This document shows, in pieces, positions 32,601-47,600 of a DNA stretch of 64,000 nt; within the stretch, counting starts at the first letter, position 1; the number at the start of each line of letters is the position of its first letter. Source of the stretch: Strigops habroptila (taxonomy: Eukaryota > Chordata > Aves > Psittaciformes > Psittacidae); contig NC_044277.2 of the NCBI RefSeq assembly GCF_004027225.2, forward strand, positions 97,833,552 to 97,897,551, given 5' to 3'. Under the pieces are notes generated by a model. The model made no database searches. It was not told the origin of the DNA and saw only the letters and a program-made list of their open reading frames with translations. The translations under genes were made by a program, and so were the position numbers.

Positions 32601-35600
32601 ACTACCTGAGCAGCAAACAGATGGATAAGCTGTAGGGCACAAAGAGCTCTTACTTGTTTGTTTCTGGAGAATAGGACTCCACGGAGTTGAGGGATGAGTT
32701 TCCATCGTATCCGCCACATACATAGATCTGACCATCCAGCACTACTGTTCCCATTGCGCTGCAATGAAGAGCAGGACATGGTGAGATGGCCGTAGGTGCT
32801 GCCTCACAGTCCGTAACACATAAATCAGCACAGCCTGCCTTGCCCCCTGCCTGCTCTCACCTCCTTCACCCCACTCAACCTCCTCCACCTTCTCCCCTGG
32901 CTTCACCTCCAAGCTGCTCAACCCCACCTGAGCTCTGAACCTCACAGGTCACAAAAGACACTTGTGGCACAAGCACACCCCATTTTCCTAATGAAAGGAA
33001 CTAAACCAAAACACAGAGAAAAATTCTGATCCAGATCCTGGGTCAAAATCCCAGCAATTCCATGAAGGACCTCCCCACTGCTGCTGGTTGGAGGTCACAC
33101 TGGTGAGGGACATTGCTGCACAGCTTCAGGAGATGTGCCAATTGCTCTCAAACATGAAGCTGCTTAAATCAAGGTGCCCGACTCTGTCATTACACCTTGT
33201 AAATCACATATTTGGCTTATAAAGGCAAATGGGACACTTCAGACAAACTAAAATCCCATCTTGGAAATGCAGTCATCAAAACTTCCCATAAAAGCTTGGC
33301 AACACAATCCTTGGTGATAAACCCCCAGCACTACAGCTGGAGCCGAGCAGTTTGTACAATAACCAACATTTTCCTCTGCACGAGAGCGCCTGATGCTCAT
33401 TCTGCTCAGCTTCAAGGCAGAACAACCCAATTGTGGAAAAGCAACTGCCTCGCACCGTGGGAAAAGCTCCCGGGAACTTCACTCCTATGGAAAAACTGAG
33501 TTGTTCTGCTACAAATCAAAGCCAGGATTTCATGTACTCAGCCGCTTGCGGTGTGCTCTTCCCAAGCGATCACAGACCACAAAACACCAAGCCAGACCAA
33601 ACCCTTATGGTAAAGAAGTGCTGCAAAGCTTGCAGAAAAGTGAACAATTTAATAACTCTTAGTGACCAGGCGCAAGTGCAAAGAAAACCGCAGCAGAAAC
33701 CCTGGAAGATGTTTAAACATGAAAGTGGTGGGGAGGACAGGATGACCATGCAACTTAATAGGTGGGTTTTCAAAATGATATAGGGTAGGCTCCCAAACCC
33801 AACCACAAAACGGTTGGGAACTGTGCAGCTCTGTCCAGCAAGCACAAACACCTTCTGCTTAGCAGTAAAGTCTTCTCCCTGGATGATTAAAAACACTCCT
33901 CTCCTTCCCACCTGTGATTTTCTTATGATTTCTGGTAAGGAAAGAAAATGCAAGCACTGGCCAGAGATGGTAAAATGGGTTTATCTGACTCTGAGCAGCA
34001 CAAGAGTTTCCCACATGGTGCTCGCCAGTGCTTCACCTTACCATCTAGTATCACAATGTGAAGAAATGAGGCTCTGACACCTCCTTTGGGACTCCAGTTC
34101 AAACCCTTACACACCTCACCAGCAGCACCTCATCACTCTTGATTTCACTCCCTGATGCCACCAAGCCCAAGATCTCTGTAGCTTACAGCCCACACTGCTC
34201 AGCTGCTTTTTACTTTCTGAGGCGTTAACAGCTTTCCTGGTTAAATCAGTGCTGTGATGCACCAAATAACTCTGTTGAGCTGCTGAAAGTTTTCCCCTCT
34301 TACCAGCAAACAGTGCCCAGAATCAGCATGAGTGCACCAAAGGTGGCCAAGCAAATCCCACCTACTTCTATGCAGCTCAACTGCTTTTTTCTTTTGCTCC
34401 CTCCCCACACATTTATTCCTCATTCAGAAAAACACCACCACTCAACACCTCCAGCCTTCCCTACAACCTCATTTTCTTTTTTCCTCCTCTCCTCTTGCTG
34501 CAAAGGTCCCCTGAGCAAGCTGCATGTACCTTCGCTTGCTGTTCATACTTTCCACTTTGGACCAGGAATCCATCTCTGGGTTGTAAACCTCCACAGTGCT
34601 CAGCCTCAGCTGACCGTCGTAGCCGCCAATGGCATAGAGGAGTCCATTCACCACTGCTACCCCGACCCGGCTCCGGGCCGTTGTCATCGGCTGGCACTTC
34701 TCCCAGCGGTTGGCAATGGGATCAAAGACTTCCACCACATTCAGCGAGTCACCTGCATAAAAATTTGCTACTCAAATTAAAAGAGGGAGATCTGCTAAAG
34801 CACTGTTCTAGCAATCTTGCCTGTAGCAGAGGTGCATGAGGGATAAGCAGTTGCTTATCCCAGTTGCTCTGACCCCAAAGATGCACATGACACTGGGAAT
34901 CTGCCTGCTCTTCTCTGGAGAAGTGTCTGGGAAACGTCATATGTCCTACTCTGGGCTCTCACACATTCTATTCTAGCCTCCCTGCTCCCACATTAAAGTC
35001 AAGTTAGAGGCATATCCCAACCACATTTCTACGCACCTGTGAAGAGAGCCTGCTCTGAAAAATTCACATAAAGTGCACTTTGCAATGCAAAATGACTGCA
35101 GAGTGGTTCAAAGCTCGCCTGGGCTCTGTGCGTAACACTTGCCAAGATCTAGGCTGTGGAAGTGGGACCCATTATAACCTCAGAGTGGCAGCAGAGACCT
35201 GCAGTGGCACAAAGACGTTCTGAGGGCTGGAGCACCTCTGCTCTGGAGACAGGCTGAGAGAGCTGGGCTTGTTCAGCCCGGAGAAGAAAAGGCTCCAAGG
35301 ACAGCTTATTGCAGCCCTTCAGTGCCTAAAGGGGCCGACAAGAAAGCTGGAGAGGGGCTTTTGACAAGGGCAGGTAGGGACAGGACAAGAGGGAATGGCT
35401 TTAAACTGACAGAGGGGAGATTTAGGTAAGATCTGAGGCAGAAGTTCTTCCCTGTGAGGGTGGTGAGGCCCTGGCACAGGTTGCCCAGAGAAGCTGTGGC
35501 TGCCCCATCCCTGGCAGTGTTCAAGGCCAGGTTGGACGGGGCTTGGAGCAACCTGGTCTAGTGGAAGGTGTCCCTGCCACGAACTGAATGAGCTTTAAGG

Positions 35601-38600
35601 TCCTTTCCAACCCAAACTATTCTGCGATTCTGTGATGATCCCACACCCCAACACCACCATTTAGACACCTCCAAATTCTGCTTGTTGCTATAGGCAAGGA
35701 CACCACCCTCAAAATGCTGATTCTTTCAGTAAACTTGAGCTAGACAGAACTTCTAGCTGGAAGATGTTAAAGTAGGGGCACAGCCACTTTGAGCATTTCA
35801 GTGGAAGGGTCAAAGTGCTGCACAGAAGAGAAACTGCTCAAGGCTTCATGAGAGAAGTTCACAATCCCATCATCCCACCCAGCAAACTAGGCTACTCTCT
35901 CCACCGTGGGGAGCAGATATGCAAGGTACCTGCTGAGTTCAGTCCTCCGACAGCATAAATCAGTCCTGCAATGGACGTACAGCACCGAGGACGGGTCTTG
36001 AATGCGGGGAGGTGTGGCCGGCGCTCTGGCATGAGGTGATAATCTTTTGCCTCGTCAACTAGATCCCTGAAATCAAAGCCAAATAGTTAAAGAGCTCAGT
36101 TGACACGATGAAATCTGTCTTAAGTCAGATGCAGATTTAAGCAACTGCCTTTCCCCCAGCACGGCCAACACTTCTAGAAGGCAATGTTGCCCTGCTGCCA
36201 GGTTAAAATTGGGGAGGGTGCTTTGGATTTGTGCTATCTGCGATCTGTCTGGCGAGCCCCTCTGTCCTCAATCTCAATCTCTAAAACTGCTAAATCACAT
36301 TCCGACACCTCCACCACACTGACAGCCCCATCCCTGTGGTGGTTTTCTAACCCCAAATCCAAGCCTCACCTGCATTTGTGGCAGCAGCGGACCAGGTCAT
36401 CTTGTTGCACACGGTCAGTGAGAAACTGAGGTCGACAAAGGGGGAGGCGGATTTTGGACAGGAGCTCAGGTAAGAACGACTCTCTCTGGTCTCGGTCATA
36501 CCGTATCCAAGCTAATGCAGCTTCAAATACCTGCCAGAAGAGAGGCATAGGAAGTTGGAGTTTTGGGATTTGTTTTTATTTTTGCAAGTTCCTGCTGCTG
36601 CCAGTTGTCTGATGGAACAGAAACCAGGTATTGACAACGATCTTCTCCTGATCTCAGGTGACATGGTTTCAGTACAGAACACTGATGCTCTGTACAGTGC
36701 CAGAAGGACGTGGAGCTGTTGGAGCAAGTCGAGAGGAGGCCACGAAGATGCTCCAAGGGCTGGAGCACCTCTGCTATGAAGACAGGCTGAGAGAGCTGGG
36801 CTTGTTCAGCCTGGAGAAGAGACGGCTCCGAGGAGACCTTAGAGCAGCTTCCAGTGCCTAAAGGGGCTGACAAGAAAGCTGTAGAGGGGCTTTTGACAAG
36901 GACAGATCAAGGGGGAATGGCTTTAAACTGACAGAAGGGAGACTTAGCTGAGACGTGAGGAAGAAGTTCTTCCCTGTGAGGGTGGTGAGGAGCTGGCACA
37001 GGTTGCCCAGAGAAGCTGTGGCTGCCCCATCCCTGGCAGTGTTCAAGGCCAGGCTGGACGGGGCTTGGAGCAACCTGCTCTAGTGGAAGGTGTCCCTGCC
37101 CCTGGCAGGGGGTAGGAACTGCATGAGCTTTAAGGTCCCTTCCAACCCAAACCATTCTGTGGTTCTATAGTGCACCAGAGGACCCTCCTGTTGTGTGACA
37201 CTTGGGTGGCTTGGCCTTGGCATTGCTTTCCCTGCCTCCAACTTAGCCTGCAATAATACTGATCTATTGTCCTGTGGAATGAGATGTTTAGTACGAATGT
37301 TTTTAGGGAGATGAGGGAGCTGGGAAGAGAATTTAGTAAAGGAGGTGGGACAGAATGCAAAACCTTGTTTATTTAGTGTCAAAAATCTCCAAACCAGAGA
37401 AGAAAAGATAATGGTGCTGCTGCATGAACAAACAGAAGACAGCTTTGAGAGAGGGATCCACCTGTTGACTCTGGATAACTAGACAGCAAACGTCTAGAGC
37501 TGAGCTGGTCCCTCTCGGCTCCCTTTGCAGACCCTGGTGGTGCAGACCTCTTTCAATCACTGCTCACTGCCCTGTTTTGGATGACTCCAGACTACAAAGG
37601 AGCCTGGTGACTACTTTAATTGGAGACACATGCTCCTTGGCTCACAGGACTCTCACAGTTGAAGCCTGAGCTGGGTTGTCCTTCTACACTCTTGCTCTTA
37701 CATCCAGGTGACCACATCCAACTGCTGTCACTGTCATCTGAGGCAGAGCTCCCACTGAGCACAGTGTCCCCAGCAGATAAGCTGCACTGCAGTAAAATAC
37801 TGCCATTTCTGAAGAGCGGGGCTGGCATATGGGGCACAAGGAAGCGTCACCAGCAGGATTCTTTGGACTCCTACCTGCTCCACAAAGGATTCACTTGGGA
37901 AAAACAGCAAGAGACCAATCTGTGCTATAATATAGCAACGTGGCTGGAATGTGAAGCAGGTTCCCTTCCCTCCCTATTTCAGACAGCCTGATTAATGAAG
38001 CGCTCTCTTACCCTACATGGAGATAGCTGTAGGTCTGCTTTTCATGCGCCACCTCCTTAGTAACCTCCTTGGAAAGAGCAGGACAGATTTCCTGGCTCGA
38101 TGACAGGCTGTTTCTCCTGCAAACTGTCAGCCCAACACTGATGGATTCTCAAGGCTGCTGAAACACCCTAAAGCTGTTCAGCCCTGCTTTCTGTTTGGGT
38201 TTGTATTTATTTTTATGTTTTCTAGAAACAAGCCAGTCTAGAGGAGGCTCTTAAGGGCAAATCCAGTGGAACATTTGTCATGAAATGCTGCAGCACTCAC
38301 AGCAAATTCTTCACACCTCAAAAGCATTCCTCTGGACTTGAACATGAGCTCTAAGGGCTCCCTGCTGTTGCCAACACTCTCAGGCTCTCTCCCAAGGACC
38401 AGCAACTTACTGACAGTAAAGGACATAGCTGAAGGTCCTCAGGACCCAAAAGGTTCCACTGATGAAGAATTAAAACACCTTAAACAATGTTTTGTAAATT
38501 TATGGCCCAAGAACCGAGAAACTCTACCAGGCATTTCTCGGAGCAAGGTAACACTGGCAGCACAGACAAGAAGAGGGGCTCAAGGGTGTCATCCTGGCTC

Positions 38601-41600
38601 TGCCTAGCACCTCTTAGTGTCCCTGCTGTGCCAGGACATCTTCTCAGCTTCATTCAGACCTGGAATAGGGTCATGTCCCATTCCACTTCCAAGCAACCAG
38701 AAAGTCTGAAGGGAAAAATCAGCCTTCGCTAAGACCCACACCAGGTACAGACCTGCTCTTCAGACTTTACGTTGAGCTCATCCCTAGAAACAAGCTCCAG
38801 GACGTCTTCAAAAGGCAGTGCCAGGAACTCTTCAGACATGGATACCTCCACAAAGTGCTGATGAATGAAGCTGTTGGCAGCGTCGTAGAGCACCGCACAC
38901 ATCATTGTCTCTGCAAACTGCCGCACTCCCAGACAATTCTTAGGGTGAAGCCTGGGAAAGGGGGGAAGAGGAGAGCAAAAGTAACATCACTTTAAGGGAA
39001 GGATAGAAGGAATTACAAACAGGTTCAGTGAAGCAATGCAAGCAGAGGATACACGATGCAGTGGAAGCCACAGCTGTGTACTCTTCAGTGATGGCAAGCT
39101 CAAGCTCGCTGATGAAGGAGGGGACCTTAAAGCTCATCCAGTTCCAACCCCCTGCCACAGGCAGGGACACCTTGCACTAGAGCAGGTTGCTCCAAGCCCT
39201 TGTGTCCAACCTGGCCTTGAACACTGCCAGGGATGGGGCAGCCACAGCTTCTCTGGGCAACCTGTGCCAGGGCCTCACCACCCTCACAGTAACATCTTTT
39301 CTCATCTTACATCTTTTCTAAGTACTACAGAACAGCATCTGTTACAGCTTCATAAAGCCAATTCCTCTTGCTTTGAGCAACCTGGACTAGTGGAAGGTGT
39401 CCCTGCTTGCGGCAGGGGGTTGGAACTAGATGAGCTTTAATGTCCCTTCCAACCCAAACCAGCCGAGCATTCTGTGACCTTCAGGGCTCACGCAGGGGTT
39501 GGTTACGTCACTGTGGACTTGTCTACGCACAGGTGCCTAAAAACATCCCACGTCTTAATTCCCTTTTAGAATGAGAGCTCAGTGTGCACATTCCAGCTTT
39601 TCAGGAACAGTCAGAGTCTACTAATTTTCTTGTCATTAACCAAAGTGACAGCTACTCACTCGCATTTAGGACTTAACTTAGGACACCCAGTTGCTCCTGG
39701 TAGATTTGGGAGAACTGTGGCAGCTAAATCTGAGAAACCAAATTACCTTGCTTAAGCTACATATAGATGGAACCACCTAGTTGGGACTCAAAACTGTCAT
39801 ATCCAGTATCTCATATAAAATGTTTTTTGCAAGAAAAATGAATACTCTGTAGTCTTATATAACTTAATTTTAAACCAATTGCAGAAATTCAGGATGCACA
39901 GGGGGACTGAAAATTGACACATCTTAAACATGGAGGAAAAATCTGTTTTCTCCCCATCCTGTGGCTTTAAGATACCTCTATTTGGAAGCAAAGAAAAATA
40001 ACTGGCTGAGATGTTCCATTTATTTGGTGGGTATGTTTAATATCACGCCACGGAACACACTGAACAGCTGCAGAGAAATCGGGCTGAGCAAACTAAACAC
40101 GTAAGACTCCCTGGCACGACCTGAAAACGCGTGTGGTACGTTTCCAAAGAATAGTCCAGCTTTTCGTTTTCCAGATCCTGCTGCTGGAACAGTCTGGCAG
40201 CCAAACGCCAGCAAGGGAACTGAAAAAAACCTGGGACCAATTTAAGGTTCTGCCACAGCTTCCTGTCCAGCTCCTTGGCTGGGTCTCTTTGTTCCTCCCC
40301 TCTTACACATGCAGCTGCAGAGAGGGTAATTACTGCGATGGTGGGTTCATTAGCAGTAGAGGTAGTCACGCAGCACTGTGATGGGTAACCAGCTAGTTAA
40401 CTCTTAAAAAAGGGAAATACTCACTTTTGCTCTAGGTATTAATTCCTATGGCTGGCCAAGGCCCTAGGTCGTGCCCCAGTGGTAGCATCTCATAAGCCAG
40501 ATAAGTTATTTTATAGGCAATGAGAATGACAAGTCTTGGGAGACGCAGAGCTCCTTATCACCCGGGAGGAGACATCCCGCCCCTCCCAAGCCAGACACAG
40601 ATGACTAAAACCTTGCTGCTGTTGGGGAGCAGCAAGCACGGCCAAAGGACAACTCCTTACCTCTCTCTGAGGAAAGTGCAACAGGCATCTTTGATGTTCT
40701 GCAGCTGAAGGAAACTTGCCCCCATCAGCAGAGACTGCACGTTCTGCTGATCTATGGCCAGGTGACCATTGTAGGCAAAATTGATCAGAGCCTCAAGTGC
40801 ACTAAAAAAGTGGGGAGAAAGGGCAGAAAATGCATTGAATTCAAACCAGCACAGTACCCCGCTAAGAGAAAACCATTTTCTAGCACCATTCACACAGAGG
40901 GTAGGCTTTCAAGCCTTGCACACACAACACTGAGGCCACAGAGCACTCATGATGCCCGTGGAGATCCTCATGTGTCTTGGGATGTTACCTGGGATCCATG
41001 CCCTGCATGACAATCTCATCCTGCTTGCACTCCATCATGTCATTGGTGAACATGGCATGGAAGTATGGGATAGAAGCTGCTAGCACAATCCGGTGAGCAC
41101 TGAATTTATGGTCCCCTACCTAAAAAAAGAGAGAAAAGGGGAAGGAGGGAAGATCAGCACCATTGATTCCAACTGCATGGTCCAGATAACTCAGTGTAGC
41201 ACAGCTCCGCCAGCCCAGCAGTAACTGTGGGATGAAAATTGAGCAATTTACATTTGCAAACAGGACTGCAGACTGTCTTTTAAATTCAAACTTTGGAAAC
41301 CAGTTTTCCAGCCCTGTAAGCAGCCATGAGTGGTCAACTGGGCAAAGACAGAGCGGGTCATCTTCAGATTGCTAACAGAGCATGGCCAGGTCCCCAGAAA
41401 CACGTGTTTACACAGATCAATTTGGTATTCAACTGCACACATGGATTTCAAACCCAGATCTGCGTCAAGCAACTGGGGGGAGCAGGAAATCCCAAGCACA
41501 AACACAGGCTGGAGGAGACTGGATTGAGAGCAGCCCTGAGGAGAAGGACTTGGGGGAGTTGGGTGACGAGAAGCTCCCCATGACCCGGCTGCAGTGTGCG

Positions 41601-44600
41601 CTTGAGCCCAGAAACCAACCGTGTCCTGGGCTGCATCACCAGCAGCGTGACCAGCCGGTCAAGGGTGGGGAATTCTCCCCCTCTGCTCCGCTCTGGTGAG
41701 ACCCCCCCTGCAGTCCCAACACACGAGGGACATGTTGTCTAGAGGAGGCCACGGAGATGCTAAGAGGGCTGAAGCACCTCTGCTATGGAGACAAGCTGAG
41801 AGGGGTTTGGAACTGGATGAGCTTTACAGTCTCTTCCAACCCAAAACATTCTATGCTTCTATAAAATACACCCCCAGAGCCCTGCTTCAGGTAACACCTT
41901 CTCCTACCAGCTGGCAATCACAGATCCCACATCACCCATCTGATCCCAGGACACCCTGAGCGCAGCCGTGCAGGCTCAGCGCAAGCCCCGCATTGCGATT
42001 ACTCTGCAGAACCAAAAGCTGGGTGATGCAGCTGCCCGTTTCCTCTTCCTTAGCTCTTCCTCTGAGCCGATGACTGACTTACAGGTTAAATCCCATGCAC
42101 TTTTCTTCTTGTACCTCAGCTTATGCTCACAGCCAGTCACCTTCACTATAACCCAGAGGCTCACGGGCTCATCTTCTTTCAATCTCCACAGGTTCACTTT
42201 CACCAGCTCTGCTATACCTGCGTGCATTTACATCCTCCCTAATCCATACAGAGTGAGGCTTGCAAGGGAGAATTGCACCTCCAATTCCACTTCTCACTCC
42301 TCCCGTCCCCCACATGAAGACAGGCTGAGAAAATTGGGGCTGTTCAGCATGGAAAATAGAAGCTGCGTGGAGACCTCACAGCAGCCTTTTGGTATCTGAA
42401 GGGGGCCTACAAGGATGCTGGAGAGGGACTCTTCATCAGGGATTGTAGTGATAGGACAAGGGGTAACAGGGTTAAACTTAAACAGGATAAGTTCAGGTTA
42501 GATATAAGGAAGCAGTTCTTTACTGTGAGGGTGGTGAGGCACTGGAACAGGTTGCCTAAAGAGGTGGCAAATGCTCCATCCCTGGTGGTGTTCAAGGCCA
42601 GGTTGGACAGAGCCTTGGGTGACATGGTCTAGTGTGAGGCATCCCTGCCCATGGCAGGGGTTGGAACTAGATGGTGTTAAGGTCCTTTCCAACCCAAACT
42701 ATTCTATGATTCCTGCAGATGCTATATGATACTTTGTCCTCTTCTGAATTACACAGCTCTTTGATTACTTCTCTCTGATGGTTCTGAGCTTTTAGCTCCC
42801 TTAATTTCCAGGCTAACCTGACTCATACCAGTCTCTACCCATCCAAGCTTCTGCAGAACTGCCTTTTTTCCCCACTTCAGCAAGATTTTCCCATTTGAGC
42901 TTTGTTTTGCTGGGACAAGCTGGAAGAGCAAGTCCTTTGCTCTTCAGGCCATCCAAGAAGCCTTTCTCTTCTCCTTCTTACTTCTCTACAAAAAGCTTCA
43001 TCACTCTTTCATGTCTAGGCAGCTTGTTAACAAAAATGTTGCTTGCATTCAGGTTTTCACTGTTCCCAACAGCACCTTGCCTCTCTCTCTAGGCCCAGAA
43101 CTCTCACACCCAGCAAATACAACTTCCCAGGAGTTCAGAAAGCAGAATTCCTGAGACATGGAAAATAAAAGAGGAATTGGGCACTACACAAGATGCATAA
43201 GCAAGCAGGGCATTTTTTTTTTCCTTAGACAAAAGCATATTCAAGTGCCACAAATGCTGTTACAAGATATTTCTTTAAAACCAGCCTGACCACCCAGCTG
43301 CTCGCTGTGCGTGCCTGCCTGCACGATGGCCACAACTTGAAAACATTTGGAATGTGGTCAGCTTGTGGTACTGTGCGCCTGGGGTGCAGGGGCAAGTCTG
43401 TTCTGCCTGAGCTTCCCAGTTTTAAATAGTGCTGCAAGCATCCAGTCAAACTGCTTCCAAGACCTGCTCCAGCCTGGTAGTGGCAGGTCCACTTTTGGAG
43501 AGCCGTGTGTCAGTCCTGATGAGCTCAGGTGTGCTTGAATCCATGCTGTCCACTGTGTCTGGATTACCCTGCACTAAACCCTGCTGTCCTGGATTTTGCA
43601 GAGTTCTCAATGCACAGGGCAAAAGCAGCAAGTGAAATGGTACGGACTGTTACAGCTCAAGGGAAAGAACCCTCTCATGTACACTTGTATGGTGACTTGG
43701 GCCCTGGCACAGGTTGCCCAGAGAAGCTGCGGCTGCCCCATCCCTGGCAGTGTTCAAGGCCAGGTTGGACGGGGCTTGGAGCAACCTGCTCTAGTGGAAG
43801 GTGTCCCTGCCCATGGCAGAGGATTGGAACTGGATGAGCTTTAAGGTCCCTTCCAACCCAAACCAGTCTGGGATTCTACTGAGTTGTGAGCTCAGGATGG
43901 GTAAAAAGCAGCATCAATCCCTTCCAGTAACTCAAAACTACGTGTAAAACACCACAGCGGCTCCATGACTCAAGTGCTGTGCCACAAATACCAGCAAACA
44001 TGCTGCTGCTGTTCTCTTCTCTGCTAACTCAGTCATTAACTTACCTCCATCCCCTGCCCTCCTGTGCTAGTGTTGAGCAGCAGACAGCCGAGCAGAAGCC
44101 AGACTGTGATAGGGATAGATGCAGGAATAAGAGTGCTTGCTTGGCAGATGAAGGCTAAGATGATATTCCATGGGCGAGAATGAAGAAGCAGAAGAGAATA
44201 AGGTAATGAAAGCACGAGGATAGATATTTATAGTAGTGAGCTGGGAAGTACAAGCATGGGAATTAAGACAGTAGCTCTACCACTGCTACAGCAGCAAGAG
44301 CTGGAACCTGGTCCAGGCATAGCCCATACTCCCTCAACATGCAAAATCATCGGTAAATTCCTTGTGTGCATGCAGCGGGATAGGGAATCTCTGGCAAAAA
44401 GAGTCAGGACTGGTAAGATTTGCAAAGGAGCCCATGATCAAAGAGAGGATGGAGCTCAAGGCCACAAGCCCCAGCCGTGTTTAAGTAACGAATGTTTGCA
44501 GAGCAGGGCTCCCCACCCTGGCTTTACACAGCCTCTTGTAAGTGAGTGCAAACTCTGGCCTAGCCTCTCTACCACGAGGTTCAAAAATACTTCTAAATAC

Positions 44601-47600
44601 ACGGAGTTTAATGAGAAAAGCCCACAAGAGGAAGGAAGCGATTCAAGAACCCATGCACCCCTGAAAGCTGACAAAACCTCACTGTGTCCACAGTGGTGGG
44701 GTTTTCATTTCCTTACTGCACACAGCTAACTGCCAAATTAAGCACACGTGCACACGAACAGCTTCACTTCTGTTTGTCTCTCCATGTGAGTGACTGACGA
44801 AGGTGCTGCTCATGAGAGAACCTCAAGAGGTACAGGATTCAGATAGGTAAGTGAGGAGACCTGGGTGCTGCAGCTCTTTGTTTGGGACCTCTTGCTGAGG
44901 AAAAGTTTATGTACGACCAGTCACGACCTGGTTGACCACAATGGGTAACTCACTGCTCAGCCTGTCCACGTTCCAGCCCCAGGGCTCAGAAATGCCAGAC
45001 CTGCTCGGCAAGCTCTGGTGCTTCTCGGCCTGTTCCTACCCAGTGGATAAAGCCACTTCACCAGCCCCATCCACTCCAGGAGCCATGCCCACAGCAGCTG
45101 TTCTTGGCCCAGCTCATCAACGGGAGGTATAAACACCAGCAAAGCTAAAGACATGGGTCTCATGCAGTGTGTGCTTGCAGCCCAGAAAGCCAACTGTGTC
45201 CTGGGCTGCATCGAAAGGAGCATGGCTCCTCAAAAACAGATCCGTGTGTTGGACAGCCATCTCGGCCATGCGCTGGATTTCCCATCTGCTGTGCCCTGGG
45301 ATATCCCACTCCTTGAACATCTCACCAGCACTGCTCCTGCTTTTCTCTCCACCAAACACAAGGTCAATCAGTGCTTCCCATGATGGGATATATTAACCAT
45401 AGAATCACAAAATGGCTTGGATTGGAAGGGATCTTAAAGATCATCCAGTTTCACCTTATGGCGTCATTATCTATAATACACCTTGTTATTGCAAAAGCAA
45501 TAATTTATAGTCATTCAGCGAGATTCCCGACGGGTTAATGAGAGCTGTATCATCACAGGGATGAAATACTTTGTGTCTGGGCAGTAGCACCACCCTTCCG
45601 GCTCCAAGCTGCTCAGCAGCTCAACAGGACAGGACTGTTTCCGCAGTAGGGTTCTCGCCCTTCATCAAGGAAAAGGTTTCACCTTGGGGAACACCCCATT
45701 TAACAGATTAACTGCACTGAGGCTGACCCTGCACAGGCAAGGCAGGGTTTGAACCAGTTCTGGTTACCGACAGGGCTCAACTTCCTGCCCCAGCTTGGTC
45801 CCCATCAACATGTGGGGTGCAGCTGGACAACACAGATGAAGCCATGTAGTTCACAACTGCTTCCCTTGTGCTAGTGCTCGCCTGACCTCGCTGTTCAGGG
45901 AAATAAAAGTGAAATAAGCTGTGCAAAAAAGGGAATAATTTTCTGCTGTCACAGCAGGGGAAAGGGGAGGACTGGAACTGGCCCCTATCAGCAACGAGAT
46001 CCACAGAGCTGCATCAGCGAAGAGCTCATCCACACTGTGATTGCTACCAACTGAATGGAAACTATTTCCTGGTACCGGACAAGATAAAACCCGTGTTTCC
46101 TTTTGCTTTTTTAAACTTGCTCGTGTAATGAAAGAGGGGCCTCAGGGAGATTTATAAATTGAGATTTCTGGTCTAGAAGCTACTATTATGTTCATACCAG
46201 CAGCACTTAATGGCAAGTCCCGAAGGAACAACTAATTTCTTGCTGCAGGTGAAGGACAATACCTGTTTTTCCTGCAGAAGATGAAAAATACTTCTGAGGA
46301 CAAGCACACAGCCCATGTGACCTAAATTCATCATTGCGTCTTCTGTTTCAAGAAGTGCTCCCTGTCTCCAGAGTCCTGTGTCATTATGGGATACATGTCT
46401 AAACCAAAGCCTCAGTTGCGGATTTCAGCTTTCAGCTGAAGGTGGAAGCTCTTGTTTGCAGGAATAGATTGTTTCAAAGCATTACCTGCAATGTTAGAGA
46501 CATCAGTTATTCCTGTCAAGTTAAACATAAATCAGTGCATTTCATAAAATCCTGGTGTGGTTTTGGATTGAAGAGACCTTAAAGCTCATCCAGTTCCAAC
46601 CCCCTGCCACGGGCAGGGACACCTTCCACTAGAGCAGGTTGCTCCAAGCCCCGTCCAACCTGGCCTTGAACACTGCCAGGGATGGGGCAGCCACAGCTTC
46701 TCTGGGCAACCTGTGCCAGGGCCTCACCACCCTCACAGGGAAGAACTTCTTCCTCACATCTCATCTAAATCTCCCCTCTGTCAGTTTAAATCTTTCACTG
46801 GAAAGATTTGGTTTTTGCTTTTTGAGCCTGGAGTTCAGGACTGTCTCCAGGCACAAATGAAATCACCACAAACTTAATAAATAATATCCACATCCCTAAG
46901 ACAGAACTAGCTATTTATATAAGCACTAAAAAGAGAAATACCCCAGGAACTCCACATCAACAAGTTCACTGGAAAGAGGCTTGAGGGCAAGTCCTTTGGG
47001 CAGGACTGTCATCCCTTTCATAGTCTGAGCAAAACACTTTACTTTTCAGAAGATTTCCACCTTTATGCAAGGACGTCAGGTTGGACGGGGCTTGGAGCAA
47101 CCTGGTCTAGTGGAAGGTGTCCCTGTCTGTGGTAGGGGGATTGGAATTGAATGATCTTAAAGGTCCCTTCCAACCCAAACCATTCTAGGGTTCTAAGATA
47201 GAATCACAGAATCAACTAGATTGGAAAAGACCTTTAAGATCATCAAGTCTGACCGTTATGATTTTATGATGTGCTATTTTGCATCATAAAACGAAAGGCA
47301 CCTAAAATATGTAATTTTAGGTGCCTTTCAAGGCAAAAGATACTGTTTACCAGAAATGAGAACAGAACCATTGCTAGCAAAGCATCCTTTCTGACCACAA
47401 ATACCACAGAATTCCCTTTCAACATGTTCTCTAACCAGTAATAAGAGGCATGCTCTCCCTTACACTCCCACATCCACAAAATGCTAACAACTTCCAGGGA
47501 ACAATGAAGCTTTCTCCAGAGAAAAATGGTGTAGGTGGAATAAAGGCATCTATTGTTTTCATGACATCATTACCCTGCATAGCTGAGAAGTCTCTTGAGT

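Noticed and set aside
46639-46860. Recurrent short protein with [11 protein letters not shown]-type sequence seen at many places
   Set aside because: It is the antisense translation of the CR1 3' region, repeated with every CR1 copy, not a gene family.
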